From: Chlamydomonas sphaeroides
Taxonomy: Eukaryota > Chlorophyta > Chlorophyceae > Chlamydomonadales > Chlamydomonadaceae
Assembly (NCBI GenBank): GCA_001662425.1
Contig: BDDC01002347.1
Span: forward strand, 1,773 to 13,910
Direction of reading: 5' to 3'
DNA length: 12,138 nt
Each line of letters begins with the position of its first letter. Positions within the stretch are counted from its first letter, which is position 1. The notes beneath the pieces were generated by a model. The model did not search any database and was not told the origin of the DNA. It saw only the letters and a program-made list of their open reading frames with translations. A program made the translations under genes and the position numbers. This document shows, piece after piece, positions 1 to 8,938 of this stretch.

Positions 1-68
1 GCATGCACCTCACGGTCGCCCCCTCGCCCAGCCAGGCCGGCGTCGACGGCGCCGACGGCCCAGCGGCG

Positions 69-110
<42 letters not shown>

Positions 111-3100
111 GACGGCGCCGCCAGGCCGGCGGCGATGTGCTGCGGCATGATGGGGGTGATGCTCATCGGCGGCGCCTCCACCACCACCAGCGCCTGCGGG
201 CCCGCGGCGACGTCAGCGGCGCCCTCGGCGGCGCCGCCGGCCGGCGATCCGGCCGCCGTCAGCGGCGTGAAGGACGGCGACGGCGCGAGGCGCTCGGGGG
301 CCGCCCACTGCAGCGGCGTGCAGCCTGGCGGCAGGTGAGCCGCCGGCACCGACACCAGCTCACGCCGCGGCCAGGCCAGGCTGTTGAACGCCCACGCCAC
401 GGGCGCCGGCGGTGGCGGCGGCGCCGCCGCCGCCAGCTCGGGGCCGAGCATGTGCAGCGGCCGCGCGCCAGCGACGTCGGCTATGGAGAGACCGGACAGC
501 GCCTCCGCCTCCGCCAGGGCCTGCTGCTCGTCGGAGACGGCGGCGGCGGCGGCGGCTGTTGCGGGCGGCGGCGCCGCCAGGGTGGTCGCGGCGTGAGCGA
601 GCAGCGCCCCCAATGCCGAGTCGCGGATGGTGCGCAGCGTCGCGTGGATCTGGGGGTACCTGCGGGGTTGGTCGGTGGGGTTGGCAGGAAAGGGGGGTTC
701 AGGCTTGGGCCCGCCATCCCGACCCTCCAGCCACAGCCAGGCGCCCCGGCTTCCAAGGTACCCACCTGGCGGCCGTGACGTCGTACACGCGGCCGATGGC
801 GCTGCCGGGCAGCACGTCATGGAACTGGTACAGCAGCACGTCCTTCCACAGCGCGTCCAGCTCGGACCTGGCCGTACGGCCGTACGGCAGCAGCGTACGG
901 CAAAGTGGGGCAGGTCGTCAGGGCGGTCTGGATGGGGATGCTGACATGCTCATGGCGGATTGCGGATGCCCAGGGGTCGTCCGCAGCGCCAGGCCGCATC
1001 ACACGTCCCCCACCACAGCGGCCGCCTCCCTGCCTCCCACCCTCCCCTCCTCCAGGCCTCACCGCGGGTAGCAGAAGCCGCCCGGCGGCAGCAGGCTAGC
1101 GGCCATGGCGGCCGCCGCCTCGGCCTCGCGCATGAGCAGCTCTGCCGTGCGGTTGCCGTTCTTGACAGCGGCGTGCGAGGTGTAGGTGCCGCGGTGCAGC
1201 TCAAAGTACAGCTCGCCGCGCCTGCAGGACGGCAGGGCGATGCCGTAGGCAGCAGGAGGGGGCGCGTGCAGAGGGATGAGCAGCAGGGGCAGGAGGAGGC
1301 GCGAGTCCGGGATGTTGAGCCCCCGGGGCCCAGGCTGCCATGGGCGCCAGGATACCCCGTCCGCCCCGCCGCCTGCACGCCCTGTGCCAGCCCGCGCCCG
1401 CGCTTACCAGGTGAGCAGGTCGCGGGCGCCCGCCTCCAGGCGGCTGAAGAACTCGTTTGGCGCCACCACGGACAGCGAGGCCAGCCCGCGGCAGCCCGCC
1501 AGCCGGGACAGGCTCTCGCACATGTCGGGCGTGGGGCCGCCGCCTGGCGTCGGAGTGGGTGAGGCAGGGGGGGAGAGCAGTTGGGGGCGTGAGCGAGGGC
1601 TCGAGGGCATTGCGAGAGGCGTTGGGCCAGGGCGCAGGGCCGATGCAGCGCCGGCGCCGGCGCCGGCGAGGCCGCCAGGGATGTGGCGTTGCGCACCTCC
1701 GTCGCCGTTGCCGAACAGCATGAGCGCCGCGGGCGCGCGGTCCTTGTCCTTGGAGCCGGTGGCGGTGGCCAGTATGTCCTTGGCGTCGGCCTGGTGCAGG
1801 AGGGTTGAGGGGGATGGCAGGGGAGGTGACGGGGTGAGGGGCATGTCCTGGGCGTGTCCGTGTTCCCCAGCAGCCCCGCCCGCACCTGGGCGTTGTAGGT
1901 GTTGGCGGGCGGGAAGTGCGTGAGCAGGCGGCTGCCGTCCAGCCCCGCCCAGTAGAAGGTGGTGTGGGGGAAGGCGTTGATGTTGTTCCACGACAGCTTC
2001 TGCGTCAGGAAGTAGCGGATGCCTGGCGCAAGGGCAGGGGCAGGGGCAGGGGCAGGGCGAGCAGGCGGCAGGGACGGGGCAGTAGGTGGATGGGGCGCGG
2101 GCCGGCAGGGAGCAGGGACGGAGGGAAGGGCGCTGGCCAAGCACCAAGCCGCCAGCGAGCCCGGGGACCGGCCTGCGTCCCGACACAGCCTCCCGTCTAC
2201 CGCCTGCCCCCCGTCGCGCTGCCCAGCACACGCAGCTAGCCACCCCGAGCCCTTCAAACGCGCGGCGCACCCCACACACCCAGGCATGAACCCTAGCCCA
2301 ATGCACCCGAACCCGGACCCCAACCCACATCAGCACCCGGCACGCCGCGTGCCCCATGCCGCCCCTGCGCACACACCCGCGCCCGCCGCGATCTGCGGCA
2401 GCTGTCCGCTGTAGCCAAAGGTGTCTGGCAGCCAGAAGGTGTCGCAGGGCGCCCCAAAGGCCGCCTCGAAGTAGCGCTGGCCGTACAGGAACTGGCGCAC
2501 CAGCGACTCGCCCCAGGGCAGGTTGGTGTCCATCTCCACCCACGTGCCTGCGGCAGGGGCACAGGGGGACGAGGGCAGGCAGGGCAGGCAGGGAGGGAGG
2601 CGGAGGTGCAGACATGAGGTGTGGGGGTTCGGAATGGGCAGGTGCGGGGCGAGGGCAGCAGAGCGGGAACGGCATGTCGGGGTGCTCCCGGGGGAGGTGC
2701 CCAGCCCCGGAGGCCCCACGGGGGCCGCGCGGCCAGCTGCGCTCACCTCCCACGGGCAGGAAGCGGCCTGCGCCCGCCGCGTCCTGCACCTCGCGCAGCA
2801 GGCCCGGGTAGTCCTGCTGCAGCCACTCGTACTGCTGGGCCTGCGTGCGGGGGAGGGGAGGGGAGGGGGGTTGGCAGGGAGGGCAGGCAGGCGGGGCCAC
2901 GGGAGCCAGAGGTGAGGAGTGCGCTCTGGTCTTGGGGTAGCGCCGCGGAGTGTCCCCTCCTGCAGCGATTGGCGGGGCCACGCGCCGCCCTGCCCTGGCG
3001 TCGCTAGGCCTGCGCTGCTCAGACGCCAGCCCGCGCCCCTGCCCCGCGAGCGCTCGCTGCCGCGAGCGCTTTCTGCCCCTGCGCGCCCGCCACCCCGCCC

Positions 3101-5814
3101 CACCGAGGACGCGGTGAAGACGTGCCAGGGGAAGCGCTCCATGAGCCGCAACTGGGCGGACCAGCTGAGGGAGTGCACACATGAAGGGCGCGCAGGAACT
3201 TAGACAGGGAGCAAGGGTAGCCTTGTGGGAAAGACTGAGACCCTAGGAGCCTCAATGCGCACCGTGTGCCCGCTTTCCTGGTCCCTATGTCCCCATGGTC
3301 CCCTGGACCCCCCTCCGCCCCGGCCCCTGCCTCGCCTCCTGGCGGTCTTGCGGTGCGTCTCGCTGAAGGGCCACAGCCAGGCGGTGTCGATGTGGCAGTG
3401 CCCCACCGCGTACACCTGAAGGGGGAAAGGGCCGAGCAGGGAAACGAGGACAGGGCCAGCGCCGCGAGAGGTCCGAGGGGGCAAGGCATCAGTGCGGGAA
3501 GGCGCTGGAGCGGAGGCAGACCAAGAAGCAGGACTTCCCAAGAGGGAGAAGCGGCCGTGCCACGCACCCAAGCCCGCCGCCACCCAAGCCAGCCGCCCGC
3601 TCTCCGCTCCCCGCCCCCCCAAGCCCCCCGTGGCTCGCCTGCAGCCTGTCGCCCGGGTCCCGCACCGCCAGCACCTCGGCAGCGAGGGCGCGGCACACAG
3701 CCACCGAGCCGGGGTCGCCTCGGCGGTACGTGTTGACCGCCTGGGGGGTGGGGGCCCGTGGCGACACAGGTGGCGACAGAGTGGCAGCGCCGTTGGGTGT
3801 GACACGCGCATCGACTGGCCGGCACGGGCCGGTGCCGAGGAGCAGCTCGCGCCGCGCCAGGCCGCAGCCCCGCAGCCCCCACCTTGTTGGCGGTGTACAG
3901 CGCCGCCTCGCCGGTGGCGTTGCCCGGCGGCAGCTCCCGCGCCAGCCCCGTCAGCGCCCTCAGGTCGTGGTACAGCGCTGTGACGGCCACGTTGGGGACC
4001 GCCAGCTCCGCCTGCGCCGGAGGGAGCAGGCAGAGGCGCGCAAAGGGGCAGGGGTGCTTAGGGGGCAGGCAAGGCAAGAGCCGAAAGACGCGCAGCCATG
4101 GGCATGTACATGGGCATGTACATGGGCATGTGCATGGGGGGCATGGGGTCCTCCCAGCCCCTCCCCCTCCGTTGCACCGCCTTGAACGCGGAGTGCCTCG
4201 CCGCGCTGCATTGCTCACCGCGGGAGCCCCAGCTCTGCCCCTCACACCACCACCCTCCACCCACCGCCTTGAGTGTGAAGTAGCGGTTCTCATCGGGCGG
4301 CAGAATGCCTTCGGGCGTGTTGCCGAACATGCCGTTGGCCGCCATCTCCACGTAGAACAGCAGCTCCTGGAGGCGGAGGTGGAGGCGCGAGGGGGCGAGC
4401 GTGCGAGGGCAGGGGCAGGGGCGTCATCCTCCGCATCCAGCAGCCCGGGCCCGAGCCCTGACCTCCGTCCCGCCCCGAGCTCTTCCCCCGCGCCCTGGCC
4501 TCAGTTCCGTCCTGAGGCCTGCCCCGCGCCCTGGCCTCAATTCCGCCCCGAGCCCTACCCCGCGCCCTGGCCTCAGTTCCGCCCCGAGCCCTGCCCCGCG
4601 CCCTGGCCTCAGTTCCGCCCCGAGCCCTGCCCCGCGCCCTGCCCCCGCGCCCTGCTGCCGCACCTGTCCGCCCACGGCGGTCTGCGCCAGGATGTACTCG
4701 TTGCGCTGGTCGGTGATACCCTGAGCGATGGAGGGAGGGAGGTAGAGTATGAGCAGGGCAGGGCGAGGAAGCACAGAGCAGGTCGGGGCAGGACGCGCAC
4801 GGGGGCGCATCGCGGCAGCTGTGGGGCAGCATGCGCTGGCCCCCTGCGTCCCTACCCCCCACGCACCTGGCGCGGCGTGGGCCCGTCCGTGTACAGCATG
4901 GCCTCACTGCCGCTGTCCCACCTGCGGGGCAGGGGGATATGGGTGAGTCACCGCCGAGGTGGCCCCATCCAGACACATCCCGCCATGACTGCAGTGCGTG
5001 TCGCCCGCCCCGCTGCGCCCCGCTGCAACCCCGCTGCCACACCTGAACATGAGCGGCCCCAGGCCGTGCCAGTCCTCGGGCACGCGGGCCCGCACCCGGA
5101 ACCAGTGCGTGGTCCAGGAGGGGCCGAACAGGTCCCCGACCTGAGGGCCACCAGCGGCATGTCATGAAAGGGCGGCCCAGGCTGGTGAGGCGCAGCAGGG
5201 GCGCGCTGCGGGGGGCTCTGGCCTTGGGCGCCCCAGCCCCTTGCCGTGCGGTACGGGACGTGCGGTACGGCTCGCCACTCCTGGTCCCACGTGCGTGCTA
5301 GACGTGCCTTGGCGGGCGTGTACGGCATCTTGACGGCCGCCTCGTACGGAGGGTACGGCACATCTGCGGGGCCACGGAACCGAGGGAAGCCTTCGCAATG
5401 GGCGCCACGAGCCGTGGGTACCAGTGGGAAGGCAGCATGCGGACTTGGGACTCTGGTCGGCGCTATTGCACCACGCGGCCCTCAGCGACGGCGGCACCCC
5501 CGTGCAGTTGCTGCCACCTAGCCACGCCCCTGCGCCGGCCCGCTGCCGCCGCAGCCTCAGACCGGGCCACCGCCTACAGGTGCGTCCTCCTGGCCCAGGC
5601 CCCGAACCCGTCGCGCACCCTTGGGGTGGCTGTAGACCTCGAGGCTGACGCACTCGCTGCATTTGCGGTCCCACATCTCGGCCCGGATGTTGACATCGGC
5701 GAACTGGCCCGCCCCTAAGAAGCCGTCCAGGCGGCCCAGCGTGATGTCGCGGTGATGTTGCGGCACCCAGCCGCCGGGGCCGGGGCCGGGGCCGGCAGCT
5801 CCGCGTGCAGCCAT
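1..5814 (-). CDS. MAN2C1: Cytosolic alpha-mannosidase, GH38 (MAN2C1/Ams1 type), 3' end outside window
   Basis: Hydrolyses alpha-mannose from free oligosaccharides in the cytosol (family knowledge); no signal peptide is visible. Exons: 5814-5619, 5363-5308, 5140-5043, 4921-4867, 4720-4664, 4366-4265, 4011-3883, 3740-3639, 3415-3336, 3164-3104, 2840-2747, 2547-2377, 2022-1886, 1790-1697, 1543-1408, 1221-1063, 867-766, 659-1. All phases agree, giving about 829 residues of a family near 1040. Key motifs: HCHIDTAWLWPF (zinc ligands His273 and Asp275 by homology), FWLPDTFGYSGQLPQI (nucleophile Asp385), LTQKLSW, LFGNGDGGGGPT, ELHRGTYTSH, and YQFHDVLPGS (zinc ligand His592). The last exon leaves the catalytic domain, passes a poly-Ala linker (about 795-806) and may end at a GTGAGG donor at 13-12. 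The start lies in CCAACATGG, a good algal context; residues 1-65 match the family N-terminus (FADVNIRAEMW). Introns 2, 8 and 9 seem to begin with GC. Family assignment is very secure; single splice sites less so. Confidence 0.95.
868..899. repeat. GTACGG palindrome cluster at the intron 16 acceptor
   Basis: Three GTACGG words, two inside the palindrome GCCGTACGGCCGTACGGC, lie directly next to the 3' splice site of mannosidase intron 16 (exon 17 starts at 867). They take the place where a pyrimidine tract is normally found. Confidence 0.7.
2031..2057. repeat. GGGGCA hexamer repeat in mannosidase intron 12
   Basis: About four GGGGCA units on the plus strand. On the coding (minus) strand they read TGCCCC and supply the pyrimidine-rich tract just upstream of the exon 13 acceptor at 2023. 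The plus-strand G-runs could form a quadruplex (inference). Confidence 0.75.
3165..3335 (-). other. GC-AG intron 9 of the alpha-mannosidase gene
   Basis: Exon 9 ends ACCGCCAGGAG, followed by GCGAGG; exon 10 begins after CCCTCAG with CTGGTCC. The split codon AG+C gives Ser and restores RKTAR-SW, matching the family consensus K-C-A-R-S-W exactly. A weak GTCCAG in the same phase (donor at 3308-3307) would insert a run of Arg and Gly between Arg and Trp. Confidence 0.7.
3416..3638 (-). other. GC-AG intron 8 of the alpha-mannosidase gene
   Basis: Exon 8 ends GACAGGCTGCAG, followed by GCGAGC. Exon 9 begins after CCCTTCAG with GTGTACGCGGTG, giving GDRLQ-VYAVGHCHIDTAW. No GT occurs just after the conserved part; the first GT in phase would add about 25 Gly-rich residues directly before the catalytic HCHID motif. 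Confidence 0.65.
4097..4132. repeat. 12-bp tandem repeat (CATGGGCATGTA x3)
   Basis: Units lie at 4097-4108, 4109-4120 and 4121-4132 (last base changed), followed by degenerate CATGGGG words. They sit inside mannosidase intron 6 (4264-4012). The unit is a multiple of three, so it makes an apparent Met-Gly-Met-Tyr peptide that is not real coding. Confidence 0.9.
4467..4650. repeat. 36-bp minisatellite in mannosidase intron 5
   Basis: Full units at 4491-4526, 4527-4562, 4563-4598 and 4599-4634, each beginning CGCCCTGGCCTCAGTTCCG with a few substitutions. Partial units occur at 4467-4490 and after 4634. All lie in intron 5 (4663-4367). A 36-bp period keeps frames open on both strands and causes long false ORFs here. 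Confidence 0.95.
5141..5307 (-). other. GC-AG intron 2 of the alpha-mannosidase gene
   Basis: Exon 2 ends ...ACGCCCGCCAAG and is followed by GCACGT; exon 3 starts after CCTCAG with GTCGGGGACCTG. Joining here gives YTPAK-VGDLFGPSWTTHW, which matches the uninterrupted family block (F-x-P-A-x-VGDSFGP). The nearest GT in the same phase (GTACCG, 39 bases further) would insert 13 non-conserved residues into that block. Confidence 0.75.
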
Positions 5815-6345
5815 GTTGGCGCGGCGCGGGCGGGGGCCGGGCTGCTAGGGGGCCCTGCGAGGAGGGGTCGGGAGGCGTGGCGTTGTGTGGGCCGGAGGGG
5901 CCGGGTGTGCCGGTGGCTGCGACATCGGCGAGAGACTGTAGGGATAGTCCGATGCTCGCTAGGAGCTGTGCTTAGAGGACCGAGGCGTTACGGCGAGAGC
6001 ATGAGTTGCGGGTCATGGTCGCGGGTGCCGCCGAAACAAAGCACCCACTGCCGCGACGGCCACTTTGAGCAGATTTGACTTACGAAGCTGCTAGCAAGGC
6101 GCAGATCGCAGCCGAGTTGCGATGCCGCGTAGGGTTTCTGCCTCGCCAAGTAAATGCAATGCAATTATGCGATGCGCGACGTACTGGTACAAAGCACACT
6201 ATGCAATAGCAACCCTTGCATGCATGCGTGCTTTACTTGCTGCACGAACGCAGCCAAACAAGGACACTTGCGCATCGCATCAACCGCACCGATGCTGTCT
6301 TGCATCCTTACGCTCCTAGATAGCTTTTCGTAGCCTGGTACACGC
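5815..6345. promoter_or_regulatory. Divergent promoter region between mannosidase and the coiled-coil gene
   Basis: The 531 bases between two outward-reading ATG codons must hold both 5' UTRs and promoters. Bases 5815-5930 are very G+C-rich; 5931-6345 are markedly more A+T-rich. Visible words: GCATGCATGC near 6218; CAAAGCAC at about 6038 and 6189 and its inverted core GTGCTTTA at 6229; TTGCGATGC near 6117 facing GCATCGCA near 6271. I see no convincing TATA box and no further gene. Confidence 0.6.
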
Positions 6346-8220
6346 ATGGAGGATGCAGGCTGCGAGGAACCCGAGCTGGTGCTGGATGCCTGCGGCTTCA
6401 CCGTGCCCGCTGGGCACGACCAGCGCTACCTGTGGGCCGTGTCAGGCTTCCACTCGTCCGAGGGAGCCAGCATGTGAGGCCGGGGCTCTTACTTATCGCC
6501 GCACGCGCAGCACGTCTAGCGACAGCTGCCGCACGCCAGCTCCAGCTCCTCGGCGCCTAGCTGACCGCCCCCACACCTGCGCAGCACGCTCATGGCCACC
6601 TGCTTCGATGCGAGCATCTTCGTGTCCACTTTCCTAGTGACGGACGTCATCGCCCAGCTTGAGGTACCGTAACGCACGGGCACACCGCGCATCGTGAGCA
6701 GCCCAGCCGACATGCCGGCCGTTGCCGACGCCAATTGCCGAACAACGTCCCACCCCTGGCCTCACGCCACAGATGGACCTGGGCGTGGAGGTGTCGGTGC
6801 CGCAGCTGATCGCCTTCCTGCAGCGCGCGCTGACGGTCGCAGAGCCCGACGTCCGACTGTGCTTGGTGCAGCCGGCACGCCAGAGCGATGTGGGTCCCGC
6901 GGCCGCCGCGTCCCTCGGCCCCAGCGGCGACGGGGCCCTGGGGGAGCCCCAGCGTGACGCCAGTGGCAGTGATGGGACGGGTGCGATGCTGGAGGTTGCG
7001 CTGCCGCCTGACAGCTTCGGCGGCGAGCGAGTGGAGGTCAGGTGTGTGGGGGGGCAGGTTGACGCATGGGAGGCGCAGGACTGGCATGGCGTGGCATAGC
7101 GCGGCTGGCAAGCGCCTGACCGTCCGGTGGTCACAATACGGGTATCGTCAGGTCATGCCCTCAGCGTAGGACTGAAGCCGCATGTGGAGCCGCTTGCGCT
7201 GCCCCACGCCTGAGCGTTTGCGCTTACCTTCGCCAGGCTGCCGCCCGCGGGCGCCATGGGGCGCTGCCGCGGCGCCGCAGCAGCCCACGCGTGCATGGGT
7301 GCGTGCGGGCCTGAGGTTCCATGGGGGGATACCTGTCGGTTGAATTCGTTCTGGGACTCAGCGGAGGCCTGGGGGCACGCGGTGGCGGCTTTGCCTGCCA
7401 CGCGCAGCCAGGACGACTCGTCCAGCCTCAGAGCAGAGGAGGCCTGCCACTGTCCTCATGACGAGCTGGCTGCCGTACTCATGGGGTCCCACACCGACAC
7501 CCGCGCGCCCCTGCCCTCCCAGGCCTCGCCTCCAATCTGGTCTGCCAGCTGGCCGAGCAGCGCGCAGCCAACGCGGCCGCCGCCGCCGACATGGCGCGCC
7601 TCGCCGAAGACAATGCGGCGCTGCGGCGGCAGCTGGCGGAGGCGGCCGAGTCGGGAGCCACGCTGCGGCAGGAGTACGGCCTGGCGGGCGCGCCGCCGCC
7701 ACCCACAGGCGCCGCCGCCGCGATGGCAGCGGGCATGAAACGTGCCAGGAGCGAAACGGCCTCGCAGCGGCTGGGGGATGCGGCGTTGGGGGGCTCGGAG
7801 GCGAATGGGGCGCTTGGGTTTGGGTCGCAGGCAGGCGGTCTGGGGCTTGGGTCGCAGCCCATGTCGCAGGGGGCGTCGCAGCGGCAGGGCTCGGGGCTGC
7901 TGGCGTCGGTGGCGGCAGTGTCGGTGGCCCGTGTCGGTGGCTCGCTGTCGGCGGCGGCGGGCGTGGGCGCGATGGTGCGCGGCAGCAGCGGCAGCACGGC
8001 GCTGGCGGCGGGGGCAGGGGCAGCGGCGACGGGGGCGGTGGCGCAGCCGCTGGCTCGGCCGGATGCCGCGAGCCAGCAGGCCGGGACGCAGGCCAAGTCG
8101 CAGGCGGCTGCGGGCGGCGAGGGCGCGGGGAGGGTGGCCAACCCGTCGCGGGTGGCTACGCACATCCGACCGGCAGGCAGCGGTGCAGGCGGGCTGGGCG
8201 GTCGGCGGAAACCGTACTGA
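6346..8220 (+). CDS. Head plus coiled-coil protein, candidate XRCC4/XLF/PAXX-superfamily member
   Basis: Exons 6346-6473, 6585-6663, 6773-7041, 7237-7298, 7523-8220 join in consistent phase to 1236 nt (411 residues). All introns are GT-AG (111, 109, 195, 224 nt). Residues 1-175 form a predicted beta-rich head, including YLWAVSGF, ITLMATCFDASIFVSTFLVT, a helical pair (DVIAQLEMDLG, VPQLIAFLQRAL) and the strands MLEVALPPDSF and ERVEVRLPP. Residues 181-222 are a heptad coiled coil (a positions Leu189, Asn196, Met203, Asn210, Leu217; d positions Leu206, Leu213). Residues 230-411 are disordered, with basic KRAR at 252-255, SQ at Ser260, 281, 290, 294, 298, 363, 372, TQ at 368, and a basic C-terminus GGRRKPY. 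This order matches XRCC4-superfamily end-joining scaffolds (head, coil, NLS, phosphorylated tail), but the canonical Trp after the TD motif is not obvious. Gene model fairly sure; function inferred from architecture only. A SAS-6/CCDC61-like protein or a lineage-specific coiled-coil protein are alternatives. Confidence 0.7.
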
Positions 8221-8747
8221 CTTTGTGGGGTCGGTGGTGGCGGAGGGCGAGGCTGTAGGTGAGGCCTCAGGCATAAGATATCTACAGATACTCCCGGTGC
8301 GCCTTGCAACCGTGCACCTCGTCACAACCGGGCAATGCAACTCCTCATACAAGCCTGGCGCAGCCCGGGTTATATACTCGCTAGCTGTGCCAGATGCGGC
8401 ACGCCTCCAGCCCGACAAACTCCACGCTTTGCACTCCCAATGTGCGCCCACGCTACATCTGTGCCATGACAACCGCCCCCCACTGCTACATACAGCGTTC
8501 ATTTCGGCACAGCGCGTTGCAAGGCGCAATGCAATACTTGTGCAATCGTGCTACTTCAGTTCCTCCCACGCCCATACCACCCCTATCCGTCCGCCGTTTC
8601 TTCGCGGCGACGTCCCTTCCGACATGGCGCGGCTGCTAGCTATGTACCTGCTATGTGTGGTCCATCTATGTCACCCGCGCCGCATCCAGCAGGACCGCCC
8701 GCCCCGGTAGTCCCGCAGCTAGACCAGCGCGTCCTTGCCCTCCCTCT

Positions 8748-8752
8748 TGTAA
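8748..8752 (+). terminator. TGTAA polyadenylation signal of the coiled-coil gene
   Basis: TGTAA is the standard green-algal poly(A) signal. This is the only plus-strand copy I see after the stop at 8218-8220, giving a 3' UTR of roughly 540 nt. No TTACA (the minus-strand form) is seen between the two genes; CTACA near 8842 may be a variant signal for the minus-strand gene. Confidence 0.55.
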
Positions 8753-8894
8753 ATTCAATACCCTCCCTTGGCGGCGGCCTCGCAGCCAGACCCAACCGGC
8801 CCTACCGCAACCCCTGCCTCCCGCCCACACCCCAAGCCACAGCTACAGCAACGGCTAGCAGTACAGTGTCGCCCGCACCTGCCTCGCCGACTCA

Positions 8895-8936
8895 CGCTCA
8901 TCGCGCTCATCGCGCTCATCGCGCTCATCGCGCTCA
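8895..8936. repeat. 9-bp tandem repeat (CGCTCATCG x4)
   Basis: Units at 8895-8903, 8904-8912, 8913-8921 and 8922-8930 plus a partial unit. It begins just downstream of the minus-strand stop codon (8941-8939), so it lies in the 3' UTR of the membrane-protein gene. Confidence 0.95.
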
Positions 8937-8938
8937 CG

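Larger units (their letters stand above)
8221..8938. other. Convergent 3' region (3' UTRs of the two flanking genes)
   Basis: No coding region supported. Bases 8270-8560 are less G+C-rich than the genes and share the word GCAATGCAA (about 8332 and 8525) with the divergent promoter. TTATATAC at about 8370 looks TATA-like but has no credible gene after it. The right part, near 8895-8936, is a short tandem repeat. Confidence 0.6.

Noticed and set aside
3..338. 111-codon plus-strand frame with poly-Ala
   Set aside because: Antisense to the last mannosidase exon; the run comes from the GCC/GGC triplet repeat.
1404..3182. 592-codon minus-strand open frame
   Set aside because: It reads straight through several introns. 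Only the exon pieces at 2840-2747, 1790-1697 and 1543-1408 in this frame match the family; the rest is intron or shifted exon.
4265..4270. A fourth GC donor (AAG|GCGGTG) at the end of mannosidase exon 6
   Set aside because: A normal GTGGGT donor three bases later keeps phase and adds only one Ala, so GT is preferred.
4467..4650. CRISPR array
   Set aside because: The 36-bp units are directly adjacent without spacers, in a eukaryotic intron.
3884..5167. 427-codon plus-strand open frame
   Set aside because: It lies antisense to mannosidase exons 2-7, is held open by the 36-bp and 12-bp repeats, and shows no domain.
7456..8529. 357-codon minus-strand and 322-codon plus-strand (7742-8710) open frames
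   Set aside because: Both are shadows of the last exon of the coiled-coil gene: Arg/Pro/Ala-rich, with no motif, no splice logic and weaker composition than the chosen frame.
8394..8639. 81-codon plus-strand frame after a TATA-like word, with an SVRRFFAATS transit-like stretch
   Set aside because: The ATG lies only about 20 bases after the TATA-like word, codon use lacks the strong G/C third-position bias of the neighbours, and it falls in the 3' UTR of the upstream gene.
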